DNA of 64,000 nt from Sediminibacterium sp. (GTDB taxonomy: Bacteria > Bacteroidota > Bacteroidia > Chitinophagales > Chitinophagaceae), in assembly GCA_016786865.1 (NCBI GenBank), contig JAEUVE010000020.1, forward strand, positions 1-64,000, read 5' to 3'. How positions within the stretch are numbered: the first letter of the stretch is position 1; every line of letters starts with the position of its first letter. The notes below the pieces were generated by a model, which did no database searches, had not been told where the DNA came from, and saw only the letters and a list, made by a program, of their open reading frames with translations. Positions 34,580-44,258 of this stretch are shown piece by piece. Made by a program: the position numbers and the translations under genes.

Positions 34580-35032
34580 TTATTTACTCAATAACGCCTT
34601 AACCGCTGCTGCAATTGCCTTTCCATCGGTTTTGCCGGCCAGCTGCTTGCTCGCTACTCCCATTACCTTTCCCATATCCTGTGGTGAGGCTGCACCCACC
34701 GATACTATGATGGCGGCTATTTCCTTGTGCAATTCTTCTTCGGACAGCTGTGCAGGAAGAAACTTTTCGATCACGGCTATCTCTTCCATTTCCTTTTGTG
34801 CCAGATCTGCCCGGTTTTGCTGCTGGTATATTTCCAGAGAATCCTTTCTTTGCTTTACCAGCTTCTGCAAAAGCTTCAGTTCACCATCTTCTGTAATGAC
34901 TCCATTGGCTCCTGGTTCGGTTTTTGCCTTTATAATCTCTGCCTTAATGGCCCTTACGCCTCTTAATAAGGCCTCATCCTTCGATTTCATGGCCTCTTTC
35001 ATCAGCAACATGACTTTTTCTTCTAAACTCAT
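34580..35032 (-). CDS. GatB/YqeY domain-containing protein
   Basis: This 150-residue protein is the free-standing YqeY type. It opens MSLEEKVMLLMKEAMKSKD and carries LRGVRAIKAEIIKA, EKFLPAQLSEEELHKEI and the GatB-like tail MGKVMGVASKQLAGKTDGK. The domain resembles the tRNA-contacting tail of the amidotransferase subunit GatB; the free protein has no proven role. It lies 6 bases downstream of gldC. Confidence 0.93.
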   Translation of the reverse strand: MSLEEKVMLLMKEAMKSKDEALLRGVRAIKAEIIKAKTEPGANGVITEDGELKLLQKLVKQRKDSLEIYQQQNRADLAQKEMEEIAVIEKFLPAQLSEEELHKEIAAIIVSVGAASPQDMGKVMGVASKQLAGKTDGKAIAAAVKALLSK

Positions 35033-35038
35033 AATAGC

Positions 35039-35383
35039 TTATTTAGCGTCCTTTAATTGGCTTTCCCTGAATTTTTTATAAAACGTTTTGGCATACTCCT
35101 TCATTTCGGCAGTAAGCTCCTGGTTCTGTGTGGCCCGCTGATAGGTATCTGCCATACCCATCAGGGTCTGGTAAAAAAAATCGGCCATTTCATCGACCAT
35201 CATTTCCTTGGTCCACAGGTCTATGCGAAGCGCACTTTTATCTGCACCATCCCAAAATGCCAGCATCATGGCCTTGGCCTGCTGCTTCATATCGGCCGTG
35301 CTGTCGGTAGCCGACCAATGTATGTTTTGGGGTACTTTATGCTCGTCTAAAGTAATATCAACCGTAATACTGGATTGTTTCAT
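35039..35383 (-). CDS. gldC: Gliding motility protein GldC
   Basis: The 114-residue cytoplasmic protein starts KQSSITVDITLDEHKVPQNI and contains IHWSATDSTADM and ALRIDLWTKEMMVDEMADFF, the recognisable GldC sequence. GldC is one of the conserved Gld proteins of gliding Bacteroidota; it is accessory rather than essential, and it is also found in non-gliding species. It is the first gene of a short row with yqeY and cvpA. No other gld genes are in the window, so motility cannot be concluded from it alone. Confidence 0.92.
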   Translation of the reverse strand: MKQSSITVDITLDEHKVPQNIHWSATDSTADMKQQAKAMMLAFWDGADKSALRIDLWTKEMMVDEMADFFYQTLMGMADTYQRATQNQELTAEMKEYAKTFYKKFRESQLKDAK

Positions 35384-35407
35384 TCAAATCTGTTTAAGGT
35401 TGCAAAA

Positions 35408-36541
35408 CTAAGACGAAACCGGAACTGTTGCCAGAATTTCCTTCCAAAATGCTGCTGCAGACCGGTCCCAATTAAACAAACTGGCCCTTTCCATGCCCCG
35501 GTCTACATATACCTGTCTGTATTTTTCGTCGCGGTACAGCAATTGCATGAACTCTGCTATCTGTTGCGGATTTTGCGCATCGGCATAGAGCGCAGCATGC
35601 CCTCCCAGTTCCGGCATACTGGAATTATTGGCCGCAATTACCGGAACACCGCATTGCATGGCTTCCACAATGGGCAGCCCAAATCCTTCCAGGTCCGATA
35701 CATATACTGCTGCATACGCCGATGCGGTGAGCTCCTCCAGCTCTTCCTCGGGCAGGTAGCCGGTTAACACAACATCATCGCGGTATTTATATGTTTTCAG
35801 TTTCGATAAAAAATCTTCGTATTGCCAGGCCAGTCTGCCGGCAAACACCAGTTTCATATTGCTCTTATGCCATTTTTTAAACAGGGAAAAAGCTTTGAGC
35901 ACATTCATCATGTTCTTGCGCGGGTGAATACCGCCTACACAAAGAAAATATTCACAACCTGCTGTTACCCGCTGTTTCACTGCTTCTTTCTGCTCCCACC
36001 CCACAGGCCGGAATCCCTCCCGGGCTGCTCCCGGAATAACATTGATTTTGTTTAAAGTAACGGGATAATGCTGTTCTATATCTGTTTTAGAAAACTCCGA
36101 AACGGTTACTACCCGGGTGGCTTTGCGCAAAAAACGGGGAGTGAACTGCTGGTAATGCCAGCGGTGTTGCCGGCTTACCTGACTGGGGAAATGACGGAAA
36201 GCCAGATCGTGTACCACCAGCAGCTGCGGTATGCCCGTTGTTAAACTGCAGAAGCCATAGGGCTGAATCCAGCATGCGGGCTTGTATTTCTTAAGCGCCA
36301 GCGGTGCGCTTACATTGTACCAATAAAGATAGGCTGCCACATGTCTTGCGGGCGGCCCTACCTGGATGGCTTTCACATTGGAAGAAAACAAAAAATCCTT
36401 ACTGTACGGGCGATCAAAGACAAAAATAAATTCATGCTCCGGATGCGCCAGTACCATTCGCCGCAAGATTTCGCGGGCATAATGCCCATACCCTTCCAGT
36501 GCATCCTTTTGTAGAAAAATAGCATTCACTGCAATTACCAT
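35408..36541 (-). CDS. Glycosyltransferase family 1/4-type (GT-B fold)
   Basis: The 377-residue protein has the GT-B layout, with an N-terminal acceptor domain starting VIAVNAIFLQKDALEGYGHYA. The C-terminal nucleotide-sugar domain contains FLCVGGIHPRKNMMNVLKAF, LVFAGRLAWQYEDFL, VVLTGYLPEEELEEL and the donor motif SDLEGFGLPIVEAMQCGVPV with the conserved Glu pair. It transfers a sugar to a surface glycan or lipid. The acceptor is unknown and no polysaccharide cluster surrounds it. Confidence 0.92.
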   Translation of the reverse strand: MVIAVNAIFLQKDALEGYGHYAREILRRMVLAHPEHEFIFVFDRPYSKDFLFSSNVKAIQVGPPARHVAAYLYWYNVSAPLALKKYKPACWIQPYGFCSLTTGIPQLLVVHDLAFRHFPSQVSRQHRWHYQQFTPRFLRKATRVVTVSEFSKTDIEQHYPVTLNKINVIPGAAREGFRPVGWEQKEAVKQRVTAGCEYFLCVGGIHPRKNMMNVLKAFSLFKKWHKSNMKLVFAGRLAWQYEDFLSKLKTYKYRDDVVLTGYLPEEELEELTASAYAAVYVSDLEGFGLPIVEAMQCGVPVIAANNSSMPELGGHAALYADAQNPQQIAEFMQLLYRDEKYRQVYVDRGMERASLFNWDRSAAAFWKEILATVPVSS

Positions 36542-36564
36542 ACTGCAAAGTTATCGGCTAAGCT

Positions 36565-37188
36565 TTAATCGTGAACATCCGTTACGCCTCCGGAAACCAC
36601 GTATTTCATGGCGTCGGCTGCCCCAACCTGGGTCAGGGGACGCACCCGGTCTTTAGGAACAAGATAGGTGATACCCGAAATGGCGTATGAGTGCGGTACA
36701 TACACCGTTACATGCGCATCCAGGCCAAAATGTGCTGCGCTTTGCTGTGTAACAAATCCAATTCGCCATACATCGGTTGCATCCACATTTACCAGTACCG
36801 GTTTGTCGAACTTCTTTTTGTTGCCGGCAAATGCCTCCAGAAAATCCTTTACAGAAGAATAGATGAATTTAACGCCCGGCGTTTTCTCCAGCAGCGAATC
36901 AAATAGCGACACCAGTCTGCTGATCGCAAACAGATTAGACAGCCAGCCTACCAACAGCACCACTCCGATGAACACCAGGAAACCCAGCCCCGGGATCTTG
37001 ATCAGGTTTCCCTCTGCATCGATCCGAATCAACGAAGGAGCAAATACACGTATAATATTAGGCAGAATATCATCCACCAGGTTGAATATCCGGACAACAA
37101 CATACGTAGTTATACCTATGGGCGCCAGTACAATCAATCCCTGAAGAAAAAACTGCAAGAGTCGTTTTAAAAAAGATTTCAAGGACAT
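36565..37188 (-). CDS. DUF502 family membrane protein
   Basis: This 207-residue inner membrane protein has two strong membrane segments (LLQFFLQGLIVLAPIGITTY and PGLGFLVFIGVVLLVGWLSN). A soluble domain follows, holding KTPGVKFIYSSVKDFLEAF and VTVYVPHSYAISGITYLVP, diagnostic for DUF502. No function is established. It lies 23 bases upstream of the glycosyltransferase gene on the same strand, so the two may be cotranscribed. Confidence 0.9.
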   Translation of the reverse strand: MSLKSFLKRLLQFFLQGLIVLAPIGITTYVVVRIFNLVDDILPNIIRVFAPSLIRIDAEGNLIKIPGLGFLVFIGVVLLVGWLSNLFAISRLVSLFDSLLEKTPGVKFIYSSVKDFLEAFAGNKKKFDKPVLVNVDATDVWRIGFVTQQSAAHFGLDAHVTVYVPHSYAISGITYLVPKDRVRPLTQVGAADAMKYVVSGGVTDVHD

Positions 37189-37352
37189 GGTATTATTGGT
37201 TAGTCGGTTCTTTCAGCCTGCAAGATGGTATAAATATCTGAAACCGGCTCGGGTAGAACCCTGATCGCCGGAATATTCTACAACCATCCTCCTCCAAAAC
37301 CGCTCATCCTGCTTTTGGTACCTCGCTTCAATTTTATTCAAAATTAATGCAA

Positions 37353-37386
37353 GAAACTATGGTAACGAAAATAGTTTCCATAGTTT
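37353..37386. promoter_or_regulatory. Operator candidate upstream of the TetR-RND operon
   Basis: Three copies of one half-site occur in 34 bases: GAAACTAT (37353-37360) and two inverted copies, ATAGTTTC (37371-37378) and CCATAGTTT (37378-37386). The last pairs perfectly with AAACTATGG (37354-37362). A -7-like TAGTTTTA begins at 37381, so a bound TetR protein would cover the promoter. Autoregulation by the adjacent TetR gene is the natural reading. Confidence 0.55.
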
Positions 37387-37407
37387 TACACCCCCAATTA
37401 GTAAACC

Positions 37408-38025
37408 ATGATGGAGAACAGAATCACCCAAAAAGCCCAGGAACTCTTTTTCAGGTACGGCCTGAAAAGTGTTACAATGGATGATATTGCCGCTGCACTT
37501 GGCATTAGTAAGAAAACGATTTACCAGTATTACGACAACAAAGACAGTCTGGTAGACGCCGTAGTACAACACCAGATTAACCTGAGTTCCAAAGAATGCC
37601 AGGTTCACAATGAACAGTGCGATAATGCCGTTCATGGTATGTTCCTGGCAATGGATATGATGCAGGATATGCTTTCTTCTGTTAACCCTTCGTTGTTTTT
37701 CGACATGCAGAAATACCATCCGGAGGCCTTCAGAAAGTTCAGCCAGCACAAAAACGAGTTTTTATATGCCGTGATCCGGCAAAACATCGAAAGAGGACAG
37801 AAAGAAGGATTGTACAGAGAAGACGTGAATGCCGACATCCTGGCCAAGTTCCGGATCGAGAGCGTTTTCCTGGCGCTGAACACAGATCTGTTTGCGCCGG
37901 AGAAATACAGTTTGTTACAGGTAGAACTGTCTATCATGGAAAACTTCCTCTACGGCATTGCTACTACAAAAGCACACAGGCAAATTTTAAAATATAAAAA
38001 GCAACGACAAAACACCAATTTATGA
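37408..38025 (+). CDS. TetR/AcrR family transcriptional regulator
   Basis: The 205-residue protein carries an N-terminal TetR helix-turn-helix (residues 5-50): ITQKAQELFFRYGLKSVTMD then DIAAALGISKKTIYQYYDNK. A divergent helical ligand-binding domain follows. Its stop codon overlaps the start of the TolC gene (ATGA), so it is part of the efflux operon. It most likely represses that operon through the inverted repeats upstream (37353-37386) until an efflux substrate binds. The inducer is unknown. Confidence 0.93.
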   Translation: MMENRITQKAQELFFRYGLKSVTMDDIAAALGISKKTIYQYYDNKDSLVDAVVQHQINLSSKECQVHNEQCDNAVHGMFLAMDMMQDMLSSVNPSLFFDMQKYHPEAFRKFSQHKNEFLYAVIRQNIERGQKEGLYREDVNADILAKFRIESVFLALNTDLFAPEKYSLLQVELSIMENFLYGIATTKAHRQILKYKKQRQNTNL

Positions 38026-39434
38026 GCTTCAAGAGAAAAATAAACGGACTGCTCTGCCTGGTATTCTTTACCAACACCCTGCTGGCGCAGAACGGCGGCA
38101 AGTTCAACCGATACGAGTTCAGCGTTGAACAGGCGGTGGCTTACGCCAGGAAGAACAATGTTCAGGTTAAGAATGCCCTGCTGAATATTCAGGCGCAGAT
38201 TCAGACCAACAGAGAAATTACCGCTGCAGCCCTGCCCACCATTGCCGGTAGCGTGGGTACCAACCACTATCCCAATGTGGCTGTGCAAACTTTGCCCAAC
38301 TTCATCTCTCCGGCCACTTATCAGGTTTTAATAGACCAGGGGGTGAAAGACGGCAACGGCAATCCCATTAAAATGCCGGGAGATTTTGGATTTATTCAGG
38401 CCCAGTTTGGTACAAAGTACAATGCCAGTGCCGGGGTAAGCTTGCAGCAACTCCTGTTCGATGGCCAGGTTTTTGTTGGCCTTCAGGCAAGAAGAACCTC
38501 GCTCGAATTTCAGACCAATGCTGCCGCGGTTACCGAGGAGAGCATCAAAACCAATCTGTATAAAATCTACTACCAGCTGGTTGTGAGCAAAACAATGATC
38601 GAACTCCTCGATGCCAATATTGGCCGTTTGCAGAAACTGGACAACGATACCCGTGCACTGTATAAGAACGGATTTGCAGAAAGAATCGACATCGACAAAA
38701 TTGCCGTTCAGTTAACCAACCTGAACACAGAAAAAACCAAAACACTGAATGCCATCGAAATTGGCTACATGGGTTTAAAAACGCTGATGGGCATGCCGGT
38801 TCAGGACACCCTTATTTTAACCGACAAACTGGATCAGTACAATATTAAGCCGGAGCAAACAGTAGCAAGTACCTTTCAATATACCGACCGTAAAGATTTT
38901 CTTTACCTGAGTTCCGCAAAAAAACTGAATGAATACAATGTAAAAAGATACCAGCTCAGCTATCTGCCTACACTGGCTTTTGGCGCTTCTTACAGCAAGA
39001 TTGCCCAGCGGAATCAGTTCAACTTCTTCAACAAAGGAGACTGGTTTACTTCTTCTTCACTTGGCCTGAATATGTCGATTCCTATCTTCAGCGGCTTTGC
39101 GAAAGAAGCCAGGGTTAAAAAAGCAAGAATTGAACTGCAAACAACCGAAAACCAGCTGGAAAACCTGAAACTCACCATCGACAATGCGATTGAACAGGCT
39201 AAGCTCAATTACAACACCGCCATTGCTACCATGGAATTTCAGAAGAAGAACATGGAACTGGCCGAAAAAGTATATGCCCAAACCAAAAAGAAATATGAAA
39301 TAGGTACCGGATCCAACATGGAGATCAATGCTGCCGATGTGGATTTAAAAACTGCGCAGACCAATTACATCAATGCCATGTATGCTGCCATTATTGCCCG
39401 GATCGATTTCCTGAGTGCTACCGGAAAACTATAA
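38022..39434 (+). CDS. TolC family outer membrane efflux protein
   Basis: The 470-residue protein has a signal peptide (LLAQ at about residue 23) and the duplicated OEP domain of TolC: FSVEQAVAYARKNNVQVKN in the first repeat, and long amphipathic helices such as ELQTTENQLENLKLTIDNAI and MELAEKVYAQTKKKYEIGTG in the second. It forms the outer membrane channel and periplasmic tunnel of a tripartite efflux pump. It overlaps the TetR gene by 4 bases and is followed by the adaptor and RND pump genes. Confidence 0.94.
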   Translation: MSFKRKINGLLCLVFFTNTLLAQNGGKFNRYEFSVEQAVAYARKNNVQVKNALLNIQAQIQTNREITAAALPTIAGSVGTNHYPNVAVQTLPNFISPATYQVLIDQGVKDGNGNPIKMPGDFGFIQAQFGTKYNASAGVSLQQLLFDGQVFVGLQARRTSLEFQTNAAAVTEESIKTNLYKIYYQLVVSKTMIELLDANIGRLQKLDNDTRALYKNGFAERIDIDKIAVQLTNLNTEKTKTLNAIEIGYMGLKTLMGMPVQDTLILTDKLDQYNIKPEQTVASTFQYTDRKDFLYLSSAKKLNEYNVKRYQLSYLPTLAFGASYSKIAQRNQFNFFNKGDWFTSSSLGLNMSIPIFSGFAKEARVKKARIELQTTENQLENLKLTIDNAIEQAKLNYNTAIATMEFQKKNMELAEKVYAQTKKKYEIGTGSNMEINAADVDLKTAQTNYINAMYAAIIARIDFLSATGKL

Positions 39435-39452
39435 CCATAAAAAACAAAAAAT

Positions 39453-40658
39453 ATGTATTCGATAAAACAATTACTGACTGTTTCCGCCGCCGCTGCCCTG
39501 TTGATGAGTTGTGGGGGTAATAACGATAAGGGAGGTTCTCTTGCCGATAAAAAAGCTGCCCTCGAAAAACTGACCAAAGAGCACAATGCCATTGCCGACC
39601 AGATGGCTGCACTGCAACAGGAAATTGCTGCGCTCGACAGCAGTGGCATTGACCTTACCGCTAAACTGGTTTCTGTAACTCCGGTTACCACCCAAACGTT
39701 TTCTCATTATATAGACCTCCAGGGTAGTATTACTTCCGACAATGTATCGTATGTGGCGCCAAGAATGGGTGCCGGACAGGTGAAAGCCATTTTGGTAAAA
39801 AAAGGGGACCCGGTTAAAAAAGGTCAGTTGCTCTTAAAACTGGATGATGGTGTTATCCGTCAATCGGTGGTGGCTGCACAAAAAAGCCTGGAAACCCTGA
39901 GAACCCAACTGAACTTTGCCAAAGACATTTACCAGCGTCAGGGTAATTTATGGAAAGATGGTATTGGTACGGAAATCCAGTACATCTCTGCCAGAAACAA
40001 TGTGCAGTCGCTCGAAAAACAACTCTCTGCCAGCGAAGAACAGGTGAAAGTAGCTGAAGAACAATTGAAAGCCACCAATATCTATTCCGATGTGGATGGT
40101 GTGGTAGACGACCTGAATGTTCGGGTAGGTGAAATCTTTGCCGGTTTGGCGGGTGCAACACCGCAGATCAGACTGGTAAGCACCGCCGGACTAAAAGTGA
40201 TTACCCAGGTTCCGGAAACCTACAGCGGTAAAATCAAAGCCGGTTCCAAAGTGCTGATCAACTTCCCGGATATCAACAAATCATTTACCGGAACAGTAGC
40301 CACCACCAGCCGCGCCATCAATACCAATAACAGAAGCTTTGATGCGGAGGTAAAGATCAGTTACGATCCTGCCATCCGGCCTAACCAACTGGCTCAATTG
40401 AAGTTCCAGGATTATGAAGCGCCCAATGCCATTGCCATTCCGGTGAACACGGTACAATCCGACGAAAAAGGCAAGTTTGTATTCATAGCAGTGCAGGAAG
40501 GCAATAAACTGGTTGCCCGCAAAAAGCAGGTTCAGATTGGTGAACTCTATGATCAATTGATTGAAGTAAAGAGTGGATTGGGCAAAGACGACCAGCTGAT
40601 TACACAGGGATACCAGGGTATCTACGATGGTCAGTCATTAAAAGTATTAGGAAAATAA
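39453..40658 (+). CDS. RND efflux periplasmic adaptor lipoprotein (membrane fusion protein)
   Basis: The 401-residue protein is a lipoprotein (Cys20 in ALLMSC) with a short predicted coiled coil near residues 30-60 (KKAALEKLTKEHNAIADQM). A biotinyl/lipoyl-like domain follows (VKAILVKKGDPVKKGQLLLK), then a helical hairpin around LEKQLSASEEQVKVAEEQL, and a beta-barrel domain ending in SGLGKDDQLITQGYQG. It links the RND pump to the TolC channel. The early coiled coil before the lipoyl half is common in Bacteroidota adaptors. It sits between tolC and the pump gene. Confidence 0.94.
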   Translation: MYSIKQLLTVSAAAALLMSCGGNNDKGGSLADKKAALEKLTKEHNAIADQMAALQQEIAALDSSGIDLTAKLVSVTPVTTQTFSHYIDLQGSITSDNVSYVAPRMGAGQVKAILVKKGDPVKKGQLLLKLDDGVIRQSVVAAQKSLETLRTQLNFAKDIYQRQGNLWKDGIGTEIQYISARNNVQSLEKQLSASEEQVKVAEEQLKATNIYSDVDGVVDDLNVRVGEIFAGLAGATPQIRLVSTAGLKVITQVPETYSGKIKAGSKVLINFPDINKSFTGTVATTSRAINTNNRSFDAEVKISYDPAIRPNQLAQLKFQDYEAPNAIAIPVNTVQSDEKGKFVFIAVQEGNKLVARKKQVQIGELYDQLIEVKSGLGKDDQLITQGYQGIYDGQSLKVLGK

Positions 40659-40677
40659 AATCATTCAAGCCAATTAT

Positions 40678-43600
40678 ATGAAGCATTTCATAGAAGGCGT
40701 TGCCAAAAAATTCAAAGAGTTTAAACCGACCAGCTGGGCGGTAGACAACAAAACGGCCGTCTACATCATTACCATCCTGATCTCTCTGTATGGTTTGAAC
40801 AAGTTCAATACCCTGCCGAAAGAACAGTTCCCGGATATTGTGGTTCCCACAATTTCCGTTACCACCATTTATTTTGGTAACTCACCCAAAGACATCGAGA
40901 ACCTGGTTACCAGGCCTATTGAAAAACAACTGAAGGGAATCAGCGGGGCCAAAGTAAAAAAGATACAGAGTACCTCCCAACAGGATTACAGCCTGATTGT
41001 GGTTGAGTTCGATACCGATATCAAAACGGAAATAGCCAAACAAAAGGTAAAAGATGCGGTAGACAAGGCCCAGACCGATCTGCCAACCGATCTTACCTCT
41101 CAGCCCAACGTTCAGGAATTTGCGTTCAGCGAAATTCCGATCATGTTCGTAAACATCAGCGGTAACTACGACGGGGTTAAACTGAAACAGATTGCAGATA
41201 AAATGCAGGACCGGTTCGAGGAAATGAAAGAAGTGAACCGTGCTGAAATTGTGGGCGCTCCGGAAAGAGAAATTCAAATCAATGTAGACCCGGTTAAAAT
41301 GGAAGCTGCCAAGCTGACTTTCCGGGATATTGAGAACGCTGTTAATTATGAAAACAGAGACATCAGCGCCGGCCTGGTAGATGTTGGTAACATGAAGCGC
41401 AACATTAAAGTGAAAGGACAATTTACCAGTGCCTTCGACATGCGCAACATCATTATCAAAAACATCTCTGGCGCTCCCATTTACCTGAAAGATGTTGCTG
41501 AACTGATTGATACGGTTAAAGAAACGGAGAGCTACGCTCGTTTAGGTGGTGCAAATGTTATTACCCTGAACATTGTTAAACGTTCCGGAGAAAACCTGAT
41601 CAATACTGCAGACGGTATTAAGAATCTGGTAGAAGAAATGCAGAAGAGCAGGGAAATTCCGAAGGATGTAAAAGTGGTGATCACCGGGGATCAAAGTAAA
41701 AAAACCAAGACCTCCTTTAATGAACTGGTGAACACCATCATTATCGGATTCATCCTCGTATTACTGATCCTGATGTTTTTCATGGGTGTTACCAATGCCT
41801 TCTTTGTGGCATTAAGTGTTCCACTTTCCGTTTTTGTGGCCTTCATGTTCCTGCCCCTGGGAGATTTCATTGTAGGGTCTCCCATTACGCTGAACTTCAT
41901 TGTATTGTTTGCCCTGTTGTTTGGCCTGGGTATTATTGTAGACGATGCCATTGTGGTCATTGAAAATACGCACCGGATCTTCGACAACGGTAAAGTGAAT
42001 ATCACCCGTTCTGCCAAAGAAGCTGCCGGAGAAGTTTTCATTCCGGTTTTGGCTGGTACAGCTACCACCCTGGCGCCCTTCTTCCCGCTCCTGCTGTGGA
42101 AGGGACTGATTGGTAAGTTCATGATCTACCTCCCTACCATGCTCATTCTTACGCTTACAGCCTCTTTGATCGTAGCATTCCTGATCAACCCGGTATTTGC
42201 GGTGAGCTTCATGAAAAAGGAAGGTCGTGAGTTTGAAGAACCCAGAAATGCCTTCCTCAAAAAAGGATGGTTCTGGGCTTCCTTCGGTTTTGGTATCCTG
42301 TTTAATCTGGCCGGCTGGCACGGATTCGGCAACCTGCTGTTGTTCATTAATATTATGGTGATTCTTGAGCGCTATGTACTGCGCAACATCATTCATTACT
42401 TCCAGGAACACCTGTTGCCCGGCTTCATGAACAACTACGAAAAACTATTGCGCTGGATACTGGTAAAACACAGACCGGGATGGTTAATGGTAGGGCTGTT
42501 CCTGCTGTTCCCCATTTCCTTATTCTTCCTGGTTTTGAGAAACAACCCCAAGCCTTTCTTCCCGAGTGGTGATCCCAACATCGGTTATGTATACCTCAAA
42601 ATGCCCATCGGAACCAGCGCTAAAGCAACCGATTCTGTTGTGCGCATTTTGGAGAACAGGGTATATAAGATCATGGGTGAAGAAAACAGACCTGGCGTAG
42701 AAGGAAGTATTGTGGAGAGTGTAATTTCGAATGTTGCGGTTAGCGCCAACAATCCAAGAGACAACAACAGAAGTGTTCGCTCCAACCTCGGAAGAATCCA
42801 GATTTCTTTTGTGGAGTTCGAAAAAAGACACGGCAAGAGCAGTGCTCCTTATCTCGATTCCATCCGGGCTGCCATGACCGGTATTCCGGGCGCTTCCATT
42901 GAAGTGAGCCAGGAAGATGCCGGACCTCCCACAGATCCTCCTGTGAATATTGAAATTTCCGGTGATGATTTTGAATCCATCGCCAAAGTAGCTTACGAAC
43001 TGCAAAACCACCTCGACACCAACCGGATAGCAGGCATCCAAAACCTTCAGCTGGATGTGGATCTGCTGAACCCCGAAATCACCATCAATATTGATCGGGA
43101 AAGAGCATTGGCCGAAGGGTTGAGCACCGGGCAGATTGGCTCTGAACTGAGAACAGCTGTTTTTGGAAAGGAAGTAAGTAAATTAAAAGAAGGAGAAGAC
43201 GATTATAAAATTCAGCTGAGATACCAGGACCTGAAGCGCAACAATGTAGCAGACCTGATGAATATGCGGATTGTATTCCGAGATTTTACCAGCGGTTCTA
43301 TTAAGCAGATTCCGGTAAACAGCGTGGCTACTGTAGATTACACCAATACAACCGGTGGTATCAAAAGGAAGAACCTGAAACGTACCATCCAGATTCAGTC
43401 TACAGTTACAGATCCGTCGCTTACGCCGGTAATTAATAAAGAGCTGGCCAAGAAAATTGAGGATTTTAAATCCAAAACAGAAATCCCTCCGGATGTAACC
43501 ATAAAACAAACCGGAGAAGGAGAGCAGCAGGCCGAAACCCTGTCGTTCCTGGGAATGGCGATGCTGACCTCCTTACTGATCATTTTCCTGATCCTGGTAT

Positions 43601-44247
43601 TGCAGTTCAACAGCCTGAGTAAACCGTTCATTGTGCTTACAGAGATCTTCTTCTCCATCATTGGTGTTTTCATCGGCTATGCAATAACCGGTATGACCAT
43701 GGCCACCATCATGGTTGGAGTGGGTATCGTAGGGCTGGCTGGTATCGTTATTAAAAACGGTATCCTCCTAATCGAATTCACCGATGAGCTCAGAAGCAGA
43801 GGCTACAAAACCAGGGAAGCTGCTATACAGGCGGGTAAGATCAGGATCATTCCGGTATTGCTCACTGCCATTGCTACCATCATGGGACTGTTTCCGCTGG
43901 CCATCGGTTTCAATATCGACTTCGTATCGATGTTCCAGCACCTCGATCCTAAAATTTTTATTGGGGGCGACAGTGTGGTATTCTGGGGACCATTGAGCTG
44001 GACCATCATATTCGGTTTGATTTTCTCTTTCTTCCTTACTTTAATCATGGTACCCAGTATGTACCTGATCTCTGAAAGATTGAGAAGACCAATGGAGCGA
44101 TTCTATGGCAGTAAATTTGTGGCACTGCTCGGATTTACCGGACCATTTTTCTTTATCCTCGTGGGTATTATGTTCGGTGTAAAAAAATTACAAGGTAAAA
44201 AAGTATGGATGGGCGTTTTAAAACCCGCTCCTGCTAAAACAAATTAA
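40678..44247 (+). CDS. RND efflux pump permease with extra membrane segments
   Basis: The 1189-residue protein is longer than the 1020-1050 usual for AcrB-type pumps. The proton-relay pair Asp422-Asp423 lies in GLGIIVDDAIVVIENTHR, and the N-terminal and central porter domains are recognisable (QFPDIVVPTISV, SPKDIENLVTRPIEK). About residues 530-568 (GWFWASFGFGILFNLAGWHG and LLLFINIMVILERYVL) are extra hydrophobic stretches between the sixth and seventh usual helices. A further hydrophobic stretch near 1147-1170 follows the last usual helix. It pumps drugs, lipids or other small molecules outward using the proton gradient; substrate unknown. It follows its adaptor gene by 19 bases. Confidence 0.93.
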   Translation: MKHFIEGVAKKFKEFKPTSWAVDNKTAVYIITILISLYGLNKFNTLPKEQFPDIVVPTISVTTIYFGNSPKDIENLVTRPIEKQLKGISGAKVKKIQSTSQQDYSLIVVEFDTDIKTEIAKQKVKDAVDKAQTDLPTDLTSQPNVQEFAFSEIPIMFVNISGNYDGVKLKQIADKMQDRFEEMKEVNRAEIVGAPEREIQINVDPVKMEAAKLTFRDIENAVNYENRDISAGLVDVGNMKRNIKVKGQFTSAFDMRNIIIKNISGAPIYLKDVAELIDTVKETESYARLGGANVITLNIVKRSGENLINTADGIKNLVEEMQKSREIPKDVKVVITGDQSKKTKTSFNELVNTIIIGFILVLLILMFFMGVTNAFFVALSVPLSVFVAFMFLPLGDFIVGSPITLNFIVLFALLFGLGIIVDDAIVVIENTHRIFDNGKVNITRSAKEAAGEVFIPVLAGTATTLAPFFPLLLWKGLIGKFMIYLPTMLILTLTASLIVAFLINPVFAVSFMKKEGREFEEPRNAFLKKGWFWASFGFGILFNLAGWHGFGNLLLFINIMVILERYVLRNIIHYFQEHLLPGFMNNYEKLLRWILVKHRPGWLMVGLFLLFPISLFFLVLRNNPKPFFPSGDPNIGYVYLKMPIGTSAKATDSVVRILENRVYKIMGEENRPGVEGSIVESVISNVAVSANNPRDNNRSVRSNLGRIQISFVEFEKRHGKSSAPYLDSIRAAMTGIPGASIEVSQEDAGPPTDPPVNIEISGDDFESIAKVAYELQNHLDTNRIAGIQNLQLDVDLLNPEITINIDRERALAEGLSTGQIGSELRTAVFGKEVSKLKEGEDDYKIQLRYQDLKRNNVADLMNMRIVFRDFTSGSIKQIPVNSVATVDYTNTTGGIKRKNLKRTIQIQSTVTDPSLTPVINKELAKKIEDFKSKTEIPPDVTIKQTGEGEQQAETLSFLGMAMLTSLLIIFLILVLQFNSLSKPFIVLTEIFFSIIGVFIGYAITGMTMATIMVGVGIVGLAGIVIKNGILLIEFTDELRSRGYKTREAAIQAGKIRIIPVLLTAIATIMGLFPLAIGFNIDFVSMFQHLDPKIFIGGDSVVFWGPLSWTIIFGLIFSFFLTLIMVPSMYLISERLRRPMERFYGSKFVALLGFTGPFFFILVGIMFGVKKLQGKKVWMGVLKPAPAKTN

Positions 44248-44258
44248 ACAATAGAAAC

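Noticed and set aside
35039..35383. GldC as proof of gliding motility
   Set aside because: gldC alone occurs in non-gliding Bacteroidota and no other gld genes are in the window.
41812..42411. 200-codon minus-strand frame opposite the RND pump
   Set aside because: Antisense to a conserved transporter; composition reflects the complement of membrane-helix codons.
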